A stretch of DNA of 64,000 nt from Hyalella azteca (taxonomy: Eukaryota; Arthropoda; Malacostraca; Amphipoda; Hyalellidae), in NCBI RefSeq assembly GCF_000764305.2, contig NW_025946787.1, positions 312,611 through 376,610 on the forward strand, written 5' to 3'. Below, piece after piece: positions 1 to 13,100 of this stretch. The notes beneath the pieces are model-generated. The model saw nothing but the letters and a program-made list of their open reading frames with translations, made no database searches and had not been told where the DNA came from. Numbering within the stretch: the stretch's first letter is position 1; every line of letters starts with the position of its first letter. Made by a program: the position numbers and the translations under genes.

Positions 1-536
1 GAAGAAAATTTTTTTATGATCTCAGGTAATTTGAATGACTTGGTTCAAGTAGATACGTTCTTCCTGTCTTTATGTGCGTCATCCTGACTCAGTTTTGCCA
101 GGCAAAACGACATATCAGTGTTACATGCAGAGCGTGTGTCAATATCTGGATAATATTACATCGATTGGACAATTATATTCAACAGTTCCATGCCCGTGTC
201 TAAATAAGGTATGGCTTCAAACTATTATACTAAATTAAGGGTTTTGACTAAATTTAATGACTTCAAATAATAATACAAGAAAATGCCAGTCATTGCATTC
301 ATTAATGTGAATATTTTGCCCTATAACTTATTCATGAAACCTGTAAAGCAGTTAAAGCGAGTTTGAAATTAAATATTGGGCAATCGGCGTTTTACAAATA
401 TTAAATGGTTCTGATAGAGCACATCATCCCTTTTTTTCACTGTTTACATGTAGGTCAGGGGCAAATAATTCATTTTTTCATGAGTTACTTCAAATGTGAG
501 AGGAAATATAAAAACTTATTTTCCTTCGATTCCAGT

Positions 537-696
537 TGTTATAAAGACTCCATATATGAGACGCCATATACCGTCCTGCTCGCTCACGTTGTTATAAAGA
601 CTCCATATATGAGACGCCATATACCGTCCTGCTCGCTCACGTTGTTATAAAGACTCCATATATGAGACTCCACATACCATCCAGCTCACTCACGTT
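537..696. repeat. tandem repeat, 53-bp unit, 3 copies
   Basis: Units begin near 537, 590 and 643. The first two are essentially identical and the third is diverged. The core is ATAAAGACTCCATATATGAG. It produces small ORFs that are not genes. Confidence 0.9.
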
Positions 697-3633
697 CTTC
701 TATGTTCACATTCTATGCTCCAATGAAACACCACATTTAATATATTTTATATTATTATTACATTTCATTCGACCGTGGATGTTGTTTGGAGAGGCTATTT
801 TCTGTGCCCACAGTAGAGCCTCCAGCCCAATAAACTCATTTTAATGCTGCTAAACTATTATTTTATATCTTGCAGTAGATGTAGTTTACCGATAGAAATT
901 TATTTTTTGTATACCTGTATTCAAGAAATATCAGTTCCAACCAATACATACACAGACGGCTTCGTTTATTATCTCGGCGATGGTTTGCACGCGAAAGTGT
1001 TTTTCGAGCGATGGTTATTAATTTCATTATTTAGGCTAATAATTTCCAATTGCACTTGAAATATTAAAAAATATTATTTACGGAATTTGAATTCAGCAGT
1101 ATATTAAATAGTTGGTTTGGTTTTGGTTTTCTACCTACAGTGAACGAGAAAACAAAACCGAGTACAAAATTTCTTTATTTTAACTACAAGCCCGCAAACG
1201 GCCATATGGCTCAGTGTTTACATGAGTGTTTACGCTATCTAATTACACCAAGTCGGCGAGTCCGTAGAACTACAGGCTACGTGAACGTGGGAAGTGGAAA
1301 AATCTAGTTTAACCTGATGATAAAATGTTGTTAAAAAATGAGTGACGTTGAAACGTCAAGAACTACTAATTCTATTTCCACGCGGTTTTTAACCGCAGTT
1401 GTTGCTATTTCATACTTTACAGTTACATAATTTTGGCATCGTTGAAGACCAGCAGAAGCACGTTTTCGGTTTACTGGCTGGCACTTGGGTCGACGAGCTC
1501 ACCAGGCCCCGGGTTGGTTAGGAGTGCAGTCAGGCATGAAGCGTTGCAATGTATGTGAACTCATCATTGCATTGCCATTCTGGAGAACATGGAACGCCAC
1601 AGCGGCGCCTTGGGCCCATACTTTAAAAAAAAGTCAAGATATCGCAAGTTCATCAGCCAATCGTTGACGGCCTCTCAAGCAAAATCCACCAATCATAGAC
1701 AAGAAAATAGAGCGTAAGTACTTACGTAGCGAATTTTGAAAGTATGGCCCCTGGAGTGCTGCTTGCCACTTGATGTCAGGCGGTCCTCATGACGGAGTTC
1801 ATCAAGTTATCGCACTCCTCGCAGCCCTACTCATGGTTGTATTAATTCAACCATGGCCCTACTATAGTGTCAGGTTATTGAATCTCTGAACTTGTCACAC
1901 GTGTCAAAAGTCCTAAAATGACCGGAACTTCAGGTTCAGCACGTCAGTCCACAGTATTACAATGAGATCTGGAGTTCTTAACGCCTGGAAAATTTATGCC
2001 AATTTTAGATCACATACACTTTAGTAAATAAAGACGAATTGTCTCCAGCTAACTTGTATTTATAAAGCATGATTTCGTTAACGGCTTGTTGGACCACATG
2101 TTTTTGGTGATTTTTTTCCACTTCTTAATTTTTTCTCAAAATCAGGTTGTGAATACAAAAGTAAAGACACAACCTTTACTTGAATGTCGTCTCCTCCTAA
2201 CATTTTTCTTACGTTATTAGGAGCAGATATGTTTTCGCTGTATCCTTCCAGGGGTGAAGGTTGTATGCCACATTATGTAGGGAAAATTGCTTCTGAAGAT
2301 TAGGTTATCACAACTCATCCCTGCGTACAGTTCCATATCTCAGCCCAATTGTAGATTTATTAGGTGCACTTGTACGGATGAGAGTGTCTTCTAATGTGTC
2401 CGTATAGAGTACAATGTCATCAATGAGTACAATGTCATCAGTCCCTATAGGCATTTCTATCAAGATTGTTGATCCACGTAGAGCTTGCTGCAGCATCACC
2501 GAAAGAGTCATTGCTTCCATTAAGAGTGGCACTGAAGAATGCAGAGGACTTGTTTTCATTGTCATTGTCAGGTTCTTGTGTGGGGAACAAAAGCCAGCGG
2601 CCCACAATAGCAAGCATGTTGGGAATGCGTGCACTCGATCGACGCGGACATTTAAACTTGGACTGATCGAGTGGCAGCAGTTCTTCATTATCGAGTCCAT
2701 GAAGAATAAAAATAGACTTCACTGGAAGGATTCGAGTGCACACAAGTCAGAAATTCAAAGCCTTTAAAAAAATAATCGTGCTGGGTTCCGCTCAGATGAT
2801 TGTCTAACCTTATCAACGTTGTGTTGAAACCGGTAAACAAAATTTTTTTGAAAGGGAAAATAGTTTTCGCTGACGAAACCAAGAAAGAGGAAATGGTAAC
2901 TTCTGAACGAATTTGTAGGATGTTTACTCGCACTTTAGGAGGCACTCCTAGTTCAATTCTGCGGAACTGGATCTTGTCAGACGAACTACTAGGCACAGAC
3001 CACGTTGGACGTGCAGACCATGCGGGATTCGGCACATTCAGACTATACTGGAATTTAATACACTGTTATGCGTATAGACAACACTGAAAGTGCAGATCAT
3101 CTTGAATATTTACATCATGCTATTCACTCATACTATGTGTGTAGTTTAGACCATGCAAAATTTACCGACAGCCACGCCACATGAGACGGTTAGATGTTCA
3201 GACCGTGCTAGATGTGATCAAATCTTATTTAATTACACTGTTTATTCTCACTGTTCTTGATAACTGTGCAACATGAATCAGAATAAGCTTATTTTTCTCA
3301 CACTTGAATGAATTCCCAATACGTTCCAAGAGGTGCAATGGTATAAATTTAAACCGTGCTTTAATTTTTGCCACTCGAACACGTGCCGAGAAGTTTCTTT
3401 CACTAACGGATCTATGAAAGACTTCGCACGACGGTTTGTAAGCTTTCCTCAATGGGACTCGCCAGCTGCTTGAGATATTCTATGAATGCGAGCTGTGGTG
3501 GACGGTCTGCGGAGGGTAGAGTTCGTTAAAGTCCCCCCATGCGAGACTCGTAAATCTCCGCGGCTCAGCCGCATTCTTCTCATTCCGCGGCCAGAGCTGG
3601 CAAGTCTCTAGTGGCCGTCACAGGCGAGGTTCT
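697..3633. other. intergenic, no gene seen apart from one MITE
   Basis: AT-rich sequence with short, poorly composed ORFs on both strands (for example 2308-2767). Apart from the MITE at 1612-1751, nothing is recognisable. Confidence 0.5.
1612..1751. mobile_element. MITE family with GGGCCATACTTTC ends, copy 1
   Basis: Terminal inverted repeats GGGCCCATACTTT and GAAAGTATGGCCCC enclose about 140 bp containing CAATCATAGACAAGAAAATA and TAAGTACTTACG. It has no coding capacity. The same unit recurs at about 24.8, 55.1, 55.3 and 62.7 kb. Confidence 0.85.
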
Positions 3634-4165
3634 GCTGCACCCAAAATTCGTCTACTGCAGTTGCAACATTCTAGAGACGAAACATGAGTAAATTAACATT
3701 TTGATTTATAAGAAATTTACTCGTTTCGTCTCGAGACAATATGTGAGTAAATTTTCTCGACAGAAGCGATGTTCGTTCCAGCTGCCGCACCCAAGATTTG
3801 TCTACTGCTGTTGCAACATTCTAGAGACGAAACATGAGTAAATTAACATTTTGATTTGTAAGAAATTTACTCGCGTTTCGTCTCGAGACGATACGTGAGT
3901 AAATTTTCTCGACAGAAGCGATGTTCGTTCCTGCTGCCGCACCCAAGATTTGTCTACTGCTGTTGCAACATTCTAGAGACGAAACATGAGTAAATTTACG
4001 TTTCGATTTATAAGAAATTTACTCACGTTTCGTTTCGAGACGATATGCGAGTAAATTTTCTCGACAGAAGCGATGTTCGTTCCTACTGCTGTACCCAAAA
4101 TTCGTCTACTGCAGTTGCAACATTCTAGAGACGAAACATCAGTAAATTTGAGTTTCGATAGATCA
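3634..4165. repeat. tandem repeat, 150-152-bp unit with internal hairpin, about 3.5 copies
   Basis: The landmark TCTACTGC recurs at 3651, 3801, 3953 and 4105. Each unit holds an inverted pair, GAGACGAAACATGAGTAAAT and the reverse ATTTACTC.CGTTTCGTCTC, so each can form a stem of about 20 bp. Confidence 0.9.
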
Positions 4166-6999
4166 GAAAATTTGCAAGTGCTGAAACGCAAACCAATTCA
4201 TGCATTTTGAATTTGAGTTATCACGCAAATAAGAAATTTCAAGACAAATATTTTGAGCTTTCCAAAACTAGTTTGTAGCTCCATGATGCTCTCAATAATA
4301 TGTACTCAAATTGTTCAAAAAGTGTCGAAGTGCCTGATATGATATATACAATTTAAATATTTTTCAATTGAAAATAATTGTAGAATAAAGCCTTCATCGC
4401 TTCAAACTACCAACAACATCTTTAGCCTGAGGCTGCCTGATGCAGAGAACCAAGACAACGAATTTTACATCGGCATAAAAAACTGCACGTAGTCATATAT
4501 GAAAAAAAAAACTGGAAGAAATTGCGAGCAAAAAAACGTTTAAATTTACGGCCAGAAGAAAAAACTTCGTTCTCATTTCTAAGCGATGGCTTTTCATTCA
4601 TGGGTTGTACTCGAGGTCTGTAGAGAGCAGAGGTATGCGTTTAAAGGTCTGAACCTTCATGCTGTGCGTCGGCATTGCTCGCATTCCAAAGCTAAATTTA
4701 AAGCCCCGTGAGCAATAGAGCCGTGAGATTTTCAGAGCAGTTACACAATGGGCATTTAGAAGCGGTACGCACGCATGCACGCACGTACGGTGTGCACCGA
4801 ACATGCACGCACACGAACGATGCATACCGAGGCGAGAAAGCTAGGCGCATACAAGAAGTTGGCACTTATTTAAATGTGGTTTCAATGCACGCAGAGATTT
4901 AAAAAAACGAGAGTTTTAGGATTAGAATTGAATTTCAAATGTACTGTATTCGAAAATTATATGTCATACATGTAATTTAATGGAACTATCTAGAAAAATG
5001 GGGAAGTGAAAATAACTTTTAATTCGATGAAAGAAGTGAACCAAAAACTGAGGTGTAATCACAGTCTCAAACTACCAGAGGTGCAAAATAGCAATGCCAA
5101 AACAGTGCCAAGTTGCACGCATTCCAACGAAAATCTTGGTTTTTGTCACGGCAATAAATGCAAAGTTTATCTGTTTGCTGCGAAGGGGGAATTCTATACA
5201 TCCAAGTGAAGCTAAATGAGATGCAAGCAAAACACAGGACAAAAATTCACATGACTCTTAAAAGAATTCCGTTGCTATGGTCATAAAGTACATTATTACT
5301 GTGAGCTTTATGAGTCAGTTTTTTTTTATTTCAGGCTAATGAATATAATGACAGTGAGTATATGGTTATCTCGGCACATTCTTTGTGACAAAAGAAATCA
5401 AAGAATGCTCGAGCATGCGGCGAACAGGACGATTTCTTCCGGTTCAGTCAACCACCGCGTCCGTTGAGTGCAGCGGGGACGTGTTTTACTGCCTTTCAAC
5501 CTAGTAATTTTTTAGTGAGATTTATGTGTGTTACGTTTTGGCGCGCACTGTCTTACTTATGTAGTAGACAAAAAATTTCATAAAGTTGCTCATAAATATT
5601 AATAATACCTATAGTGATCTGAAGTTCCAATGATGAATTGTTGCGGATTTCAAATTATGATAAAATTAGGTAAAGCAGCACTGAAATGACATTATTATAC
5701 GTAACGATTAAACTAACCTTCCTTTAATAGACGAACTAACGCTCTAGTAATGGAGATCAGAATCACTAGATTAGCCCTTTAAGCCGAAAGACAAACATTA
5801 AAAGAGTAAAAAATTAATCAGAATACAAATTATCTTAATCATTCCAAGGATGATGAAAAATTTTTCGGCTATTTTGTGAGTTTGTACAGACGATTGAGAG
5901 CGGGTAATAGTTCCCGAGGTGACGGTGGCCTTCGAAAGTCTGTTTATAAATTTTTTTCATCATCAACATCAGAATTTGCAAATATACATCGAATGTGTTA
6001 TAGAAAAGTTACGTCGTCTCAGCTGAGGAAAAAACGTCCACTTGTGCCCGTTTTAACGTTGACAGGCGCGGCATGCGGCATGCGTTCAACTCGCTTGCGC
6101 TGCCAAGTCTAAGGTCGCAGCAGTCCACGTATTTACACGGGGACTGCATGTTGTGTCGGATTTCGAATTATTATGCATTATGTTGTAATTACAAATAAGC
6201 CTTTTGCTTATTTCACGTTGGAATTGAAGATGAGCTATGTTAGTGACTGCGATCAAACGTCGATCTCACGTCACCAGAATTTTCACTTGATTGGTGGTAT
6301 GTTTTATCCCGAATATCCAAAACCATTAAGTTTTTCGAAAATTCAAGAGGGAACGATTTAAACACTGTTTCTAGAAATTACATGAGTTATTTCACTCCCT
6401 AAACGTTGCGTACATAATTTTCCAACCTATTCTGTTAAAATAATGTTTTATTAAGATTGTAGCTAGGGAATGTTTCCACGGTACTTATACTCGATCGTTT
6501 GGTGCTCTCGTTTATTAAAATAATTTTCCCTAAACTGACATGGCCATGAACTTTGATTCATATATCCTAACTTATTTAATCCCATGGCAGCTTGTCGAAG
6601 ATATTACACATTATTTCTTCCAAACTCAGTTAAGACAATACAGAGGATACATTCTGGGTTCGGTGCTTCATTAGCGAGACGAGTTCAAGGGAACGATATA
6701 GTTGCTGGATGGGAAATAAAAGGCTCTATGGATTACTATGGAGAACCTGGCCCAGACATATGCGAAATAGTATTTTTTATTAATAAGTTCATCGCAATCT
6801 CGTATATTCAGTTCTCTTCACCACGAGTTAAGGGAAAATTCAAGTTGAAAAAGCATTCAGAATGCGAGGACAAGTTTGGAGCAAAGTCGGAGCAACAAAT
6901 TAAACTTTTTATTTAATAAATTTTAATTTTGGCAATCACTTATTATATAGTGATCAAATGATTTTATTATTTTCAATGGTTTACCTTCGCCGAGTTCGA
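4166..6999. other. intergenic, nothing recognised
   Basis: Short ORFs only. A CACGCACG-type alternating tract occurs near 4765-4820. A GC-richer patch at about 5,410-5,500 might be an untranslated exon or promoter, but I see no decisive motif. Confidence 0.45.
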
Positions 7000-7321
7000 T
7001 GAGATGATGGCTCGTATAAAAATATTTCTTTGAAATATGAATTTCTTTTGTCCATTCTGCTTCATCTCCTTGTAAGGCAGCAACAGCCCAGCAGCAGTTG
7101 GCCAACCCTGGCAGGTCAAATGTCACCGGCGTTGAATGAAGTGTAGCGTTGCGGCGTCTCGTTACTCCTGAGGACGCATACCACGGGTCCGGTGCAGTAG
7201 AAAGTGTTCTTGTGGTGGCCTGACCTTTGTGTGTGCACAGCTCGGCACTTCACGAGTCGCAGGTCGTAGGCAGGGTCAAAGAGCGTACGCCAATTGCGCT
7301 CACTTGGGGACGAATGCAATC
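7000..7321 (-). other. GC-rich coding-like block, unknown
   Basis: On the minus strand, one frame from 7319 to about 7116 reads SERNWRTLFDPAYDLRLVKC ... FYCTGPVVCVLRSNET, after a plausible acceptor (tcaactacag). An overlapping frame continues DPWYASSGVTRRRNATLHST ... TFDLPGLANCCWAVAAL to about 7,000. GC content is much higher than around it, as in the confirmed exons. I recognise no family. It may be an exon of an unseen gene, a decayed element, or both. Confidence 0.3.
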
Positions 7322-7401
7322 TGTAGTTGATGCCGAGTTAACATAAATGCAGAATTATTTTGTTATTATGTACGATTGATTTTTCCGGTAAAAATATATT
7401 A

Positions 7402-7863
7402 CTATTTGAAAACGAATGCCAATTGAATTTGTTGCTGACTGCAGGCGACCGAATCAAGGTGAAGAAGCTGTGCATGAGCATAGCGGTTGAAAGTGATAGT
7501 TGACTCTCCGTATGTTGCAATTCTAATAAAAATATGGCAACCTAAAGTGGCTTCTCCTAACAGAACGCGAACCATAATTGGGTTTGGCTTGAAATGAGCC
7601 ACATAACCTTCTTTTATGGTTGCGTGAGAACTTATATTTTCTAGTAAATATAATTCATTTAACCTATAACGACAACCGTATATGTATAGGCATCGGTATT
7701 CTCCATTTACGATCGTGAAGATTTTTACGCTAATAATCTTGAGACCGCAGCTGCGGGCCTCGATCCCTGCAAGCAACAAAATACTTATATTTATTTTGTT
7801 GTTCTGATGGCCACTAAAACATTTGTTAAGTTCGTAGATCATTATATTATTGATCACGTTCAT
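7402..7863 (-). other. unrecognised 153-codon ORF
   Basis: This minus-strand open frame includes YVAHFKPNPIMVRVLLGEAT and ITFNRYAHAQLLHLDS. It lies just upstream (minus sense) of the GC-rich block at 7000-7321, so both could belong to one structure. A cttgcag acceptor-like site is inside it. No domain is recognisable. Confidence 0.2.
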
Positions 7864-8828
7864 CGTACAGTATATAGGACGGTCGAATTTAGCGTTGTAA
7901 CTTTGTTCTGATATGAATTTTAAGTTATCAACTTGAAAAGGTCTGAACTGAATGTTTAACTATGTTGAAGAGCGCGAGCTTTACAGTTTACACCATTGAT
8001 ATACTGTACATTAGCCGCAGAGATATTTAACGAAGACGAGCTGCAGGAAATAGTAAGCAACTCGAATTTCATTTACGTTATTCACACACAAATTTTTAAA
8101 TTCACTGAAGGGATTTTAGTGTTAATGGATTAAGTTTTAAAGCGTTTTGTATAACAACTCGTGGATATCATAACTGAGAGATAATATATGAGAGACTCTG
8201 AATATATAGCCTTTCCATGGGAATGGCATGGATTCACTATATAAATGAATTTTTATTTTCGATGTTATGTTACCAGAAATTACGACCTACTCTCAGCTAT
8301 ATTTACACATATATCAGTTGTTCAAAATTCTTTTCGTGAAGTAACAAATCTAGATTCATTAATTCAAAAGATGATTTCCCTGTGAATGGAACATTTAAAA
8401 ATCTGAATTTTAAATTTATATGCTTGGATAATACAAACGTACATTCTTTATAACAATCTTCTAAATTTACTGAAATTACCATAAGAGATATAGACACTTA
8501 AAGTAATCTTAAGTCCTTCATTAATCTGACTCAAACAATTTGAAATTTGTTACGAAAAAATGATAAGAATAATTTTTATAATAGTAATAATAAATTGATC
8601 GGCAAACTATTGGATCTGGAGAAGATGCTTAGGTCTACTGTAATGGTCCTGTATAGCCGGCAGATTCCTTCAAACATTTCTGGTCCGGTCAGCCGAATTT
8701 TTTTTGCCGTCCGCGGATAGTATTCGGAGATACGTGTCCTAGACTTCCCAGGTTCAAATGTGCCTATACCCCAATAAAAATGAATGTACAACCCCATATG
8801 AGAAGAAAAAACCTACACCGCATACCAT

Positions 8829-8992
8829 GAAAAAATATAACTCAGTACTCACTGCAGTGAGTGACAGAGAGCGCATTTTCTCGTCGACGAAAACTTGAGG
8901 TCACGGACGGACGGACAGACGGACAGACAGACAGACGGACATGGCAAGCACAATAGTGCATTTTTTCCATAAATGAGAAAATGCGCTAAAAA
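8829..8992. repeat. dispersed repeat with GCGCATTTTCTC inverted arms, copy 1
   Basis: It contains CACTGCAGTGAGTGACAG, GCGCATTTTCTCGTCGACGA, a GGACGGACAGACGGACAGAC microsatellite and the closing arm GAGAAAATGCGC. The inverted arms are 12 bp. Related copies lie at 13845-13987 and, reversed, at 47802-47942. Confidence 0.8.
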
Positions 8993-9611
8993 CGGACACC
9001 GTCTGTTCCCACCTCCCCCCCAAAAAATAAACTAACTTATAATCAAACAGAAGCCTGGCCAAGGGCCATCAGAATATCTTCCAGTACGACTTGAACCAAA
9101 ACAAAACATCCGTTGGATCAATTATAAGATTAGCACTGGGGCTAAAGTCAATATATTCTGAGTTCTATGAAAACCCGTAGCCTGTTTTCCAACTTATATC
9201 ATTTGCCAGGCCTACAATACCTTATAAACGTGGCCGAAAAAATGCACTCATACAGTACGTTAAGAACGTATGCCCAACAATCGATTTAAATATCAAAGGC
9301 AACTAAAATTATCTGAATTTACAATGAAAGTTCAATTTTACAGGCCACTACGTCACCAACTTACCCGTTTGGCTGCCCCTAACAAAACTAGGATCCGGTT
9401 CACAATAAATTTCTATCAGAATTAAAAGCACGAGACAATTTGTCTCGAGGTTACGAGACGCAGGCAAGACGGCTCTTTTTGATGAGCTTGCGAGCAGAAA
9501 AAGCACATAACTTGTCGAGCCGTGAGGCGCTATCAAAGCGGCCATTTTTAGAGCTCTAGTCGTCGCCGAAAAAATTAAGTGACTGAGCCCGGAATGTGCT
9601 ACCGTGCCGCG

Positions 9612-10056
9612 AACCTGCTGTTGCTGCTGCTGTTGTTGTTGATGTTGCTGTTGGTACTGCTGATGTTGCTGTAGGTAGTGCTGCTGTTGCTGCTGCTGTT
9701 GTTGCTGTTGTTGATGTTGCTGTTGGCAGTGCTGCTGTTGCTGCTGCTGTTGTTGTTGATGTTGCTGTTGGTAGTGCTGCTGTTGCTGCTGCTCTTGTTG
9801 CTGTTGTTGATGTTGCTGTTGGTACTGCTGCTGTTGCTGATGTTGCTGTTGGTAGTGCTGCTGTTGCTGCTGCTGTTGTTGATGTTGCTGTTGGTACTGC
9901 TGCTATTGACGTTGCTGCTGCAGTTGTTGACGTTGCTGTTACTGCTTTTGTTGTTAATGTTGATACTGTTTTTGTTCTTCCTAATGCTGTTGTTTTTGTT
10001 CACGCTGCTGCTGTTGTTGTTGATGGTACTGCTGATGATATTGTTCATCATTATTA
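9612..10056. repeat. imperfect CTG/TTG trinucleotide tract
   Basis: It is about 440 bp of CTG, TTG and ATG triplets with a higher-order period near 60 bp (GTTGATGTTGCTGTTGGTA recurring). All six frames look like simple-sequence protein. The minus-strand Gln/His frame is open from about 9,900 to 9,600 but is closed above 9,904 by TAG and TAA codons. A Gln-rich exon is possible but unsupported. Confidence 0.85.
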
Positions 10057-10124
10057 TGCCATTGCTGGGGCTGATGAGTGTTGATGCTCCACCTGCAGCC
10101 GTCGGACATTGCTCCAGGAAATAG

Positions 10125-13100
10125 CGTTGATCAATGCTCCTAAAATATTCATGTGAGTAACTGACAAATTTCTAACCCTTCTTCTGCTAAATCCAGTGAG
10201 GGGGAGCAGGCAGATCTACGTCAAGTCGCGGACAAAGAACTACAGAAGGCCAACAAAAGAATGCGTGAGCTAAGCAAGAAAAACTAGCATAAACAAACAA
10301 AGACTTCGCTGTCACGTAGCGTCGCCCGTGCGGGCTTCGCGTCGCGCATCGCCTAACCACATTAGGTGTTATTGTCACCTTCGTTATCATCACTGTATCG
10401 TTATCGTAATTACCCTATCTTCGTACCTATAGGTCGTCGTAATAAATATCACTCATTTCTTTCACGATATTTTCTATATTCATGCCAGTAATCATAACCG
10501 TTTCGTACTATTTAGATGAGAACGATCTAAATTAGATGGTCCGGACGAATATTACTCAATTCTCGTACGTATTCATCAATTTTATTCATGTCATTGTTTA
10601 GGAAGGTTTGTTCGAAAGTTTAGGGTAATTTGCGTGAACGCGCATCACTGCTGGCTTTCAAACCATCTAAATTTAATAATTCATAAGTATTTATTTCGTA
10701 ATCCCGTAAAGAATGTACGTCTAGGTGTAATGATATGCATCTACGTTGAACTCGCATTCCAAACGACCGCAATGACGTTTAAACTGATGCTACGTTAATG
10801 CGGTTTTCAACCTCTACAACAAGGCAGTCAATTGTTCACAATAATGCCTGACTTGAGTACGCCTTAGAGGACGAGTTGAGCAAACAAGGAAAAGAAAATT
10901 TATTGTAGCACATTCCTCCGTTCCGCGAACTGATATGTAGTGACTGCTTGATCAGAGTTACCTACTGCAGCTGCACGCAACCTAACCTTCAACCATATCC
11001 TCTCCCCCCTAAGTTCAATGTACTTGTTCTAAGCTTTACGTTTGTTGTCGTAAAAAAGTATGATGATTGAGCGTGAAAAATTGTCTGATGCAGTCTGAAA
11101 TACTTTAATATTTTAGTGGGAACAAGATACGGTTGAAGTTCGCTTCAACGCTAGGCTGCCTCCCAGGCGTCGAATTCCTGCCGAACAAGCGAGTAGCACC
11201 CACATTCCAATGTGTGTCTGTTTTTTTATCCTCATCCGCTCTTGCCATTGGTGCAGCCATTCAGCCAATTGCCTGCAAGGAACTCTGCTCCACCAATTAC
11301 AAGGCGTGGCGGAGAACTTTAAAAGTATATGAATTGACAGAAAATAGTTTTACATTCGCGTTTGAACTAATACCACGCGAAAATCTCATTCAAAATAATG
11401 CAATACATCCTTGAAATATAATTATGTGCATTATTTATTGTGATTATTTATCCATTTCACGGTTTACTTGAAGGCTAACAATGATACAGGCTTTTCAATG
11501 TTTTGGAGCGAAATGTCTCGTAGTAGTGGAGAGTTTAGTGGCATGGTAGGCGTCGTCAAAGGAGGTGTGCGTTTGTGGATATTGTGTAACTTGAAGGGAA
11601 TTGTTGTTGCTCGTATCATCTACATTCAAATGATGCAATAACTCATGAATTAAAAATCATGAGGTTTGAAGGCCTAATATTATGCCTCTGGTGTTAACAG
11701 TGCTTATAAAACTCGAAATAACTTGAAAAGTGTGATAATGTTCCGCTCACATCTTGCCCTCGCACCGTTGCCTATACTCTTGTTTTCTTTCTTAATGTGA
11801 ATCCTGCCAATGTTTTTTTTTCTCGCAGCTCAAGTCCTAGAGCCAATTAATAGTATCAATTTATAGTACAAGATGTGTTTTTTATTTGTATATTCATCGG
11901 CGCAGCAATATTGCTTGAGATTATTGTAAGCGACTAAGCGTCACTGAAGCCCTCACCGCTCTGTAGAAAATTAAATCGGCAGGCGCGTGCGTTCATCGCT
12001 ATCGCTGTGGTTAGGCAGAGGGCGCTTTGCTTTCTGCATGCCTTGCAATTTACGGCGACCAATCATTCGCTGTTTTCGCAATAATCGATCTTATTTAGGC
12101 TTTTGCTGGCAAACTTTTAGAAATTTTCAGTGGTTTTGAATTTTGATTGCTTCACTCTCACGCTTTTTGGCTGCTATATTTTAAAAACTTTGGTAATCAC
12201 ATGGAACGTGGTACGTGGATTAGATAATATAATATTACGGTCAATTGTCTAACATCGGTAACAGGTAACACCTATTTCATTTGACAGTATTTGTCGACCT
12301 TCGAATACGAAAAACAATGTTAAGGTTTTATGTATTATTGAAGGAAGGGTTCATTCCTTATATACATTTGTGTATTCACTGTATTGATTGGCCCTTTTGA
12401 GTTTAAAATGCTGAGCGTAACGTCATGACTTGGTCAATTTCTTATATAACCAAACCCTCGGGCCTAATCATTTCACAATTTACGATAATGAGATAAAAAT
12501 AAAGCTAGGAACGTTTATTTTGTAAAGGGAAGAGATAATTTGAATTTTGGCTAGTTTATGTTTTGGGTAGATACAACTTACGGCCTATTCTGCCGCGCTA
12601 CGCCTGAACTTAGGACTCTAATAAACCTTTTAAAAAGCCCTCCCGATACGCGTAAAAAATCATATAACAAGTTTGCTGTCGTGCGTGAATTGGTGTTTAC
12701 ATATTATGGATTTTGCCGGTGTAATATTAGCTTTAGTGTATTTCCCCGCAGTATGACTCTATAAATGATGCTTGTTAAGTTTATGAAATTTGTGATGAAA
12801 GTGACTTACTGAAAGATTATGTTGGTGTAAACTTATTGGAATTTCTCTTCAGCATGTCAAAGAAAGCCATAGAAATTTGCCTCGCTTAGGAATTGATCAG
12901 TGTGAACCCAATTCCTAATCACTAACTTGTTGTCTCAGGTACCCGGAAGCGAATGCCTCGTGGTGATACACGTACATTTATTTCTTCGCTCGGAACATGG
13001 GAATTGCTTAGTTTCATTGTTACAAGTCTTCCATTACATGAGCTTCCTTACTGACAGCTGTTTTCCAGTTAGATAATTTTCAAATGCTATGCAAGAAAGT

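Noticed and set aside
5440..5500. Possible initiator plus downstream promoter element (TCAGT ... GGACGTG)
   Set aside because: The spacing is a few bases off the strict +28 position and no transcript follows; too weak to annotate.
9348..9545. 65-aa minus-strand ORF in a GC-richer patch
   Set aside because: No recognisable domain and no splice context; it may be a repeat fragment but I could not show a second copy.
9596..10124. ORFs of 148-162 aa rich in Ala/Val, Leu or Asn/Ser
   Set aside because: They are different frames of one trinucleotide tract; no domain, start context or splice evidence.
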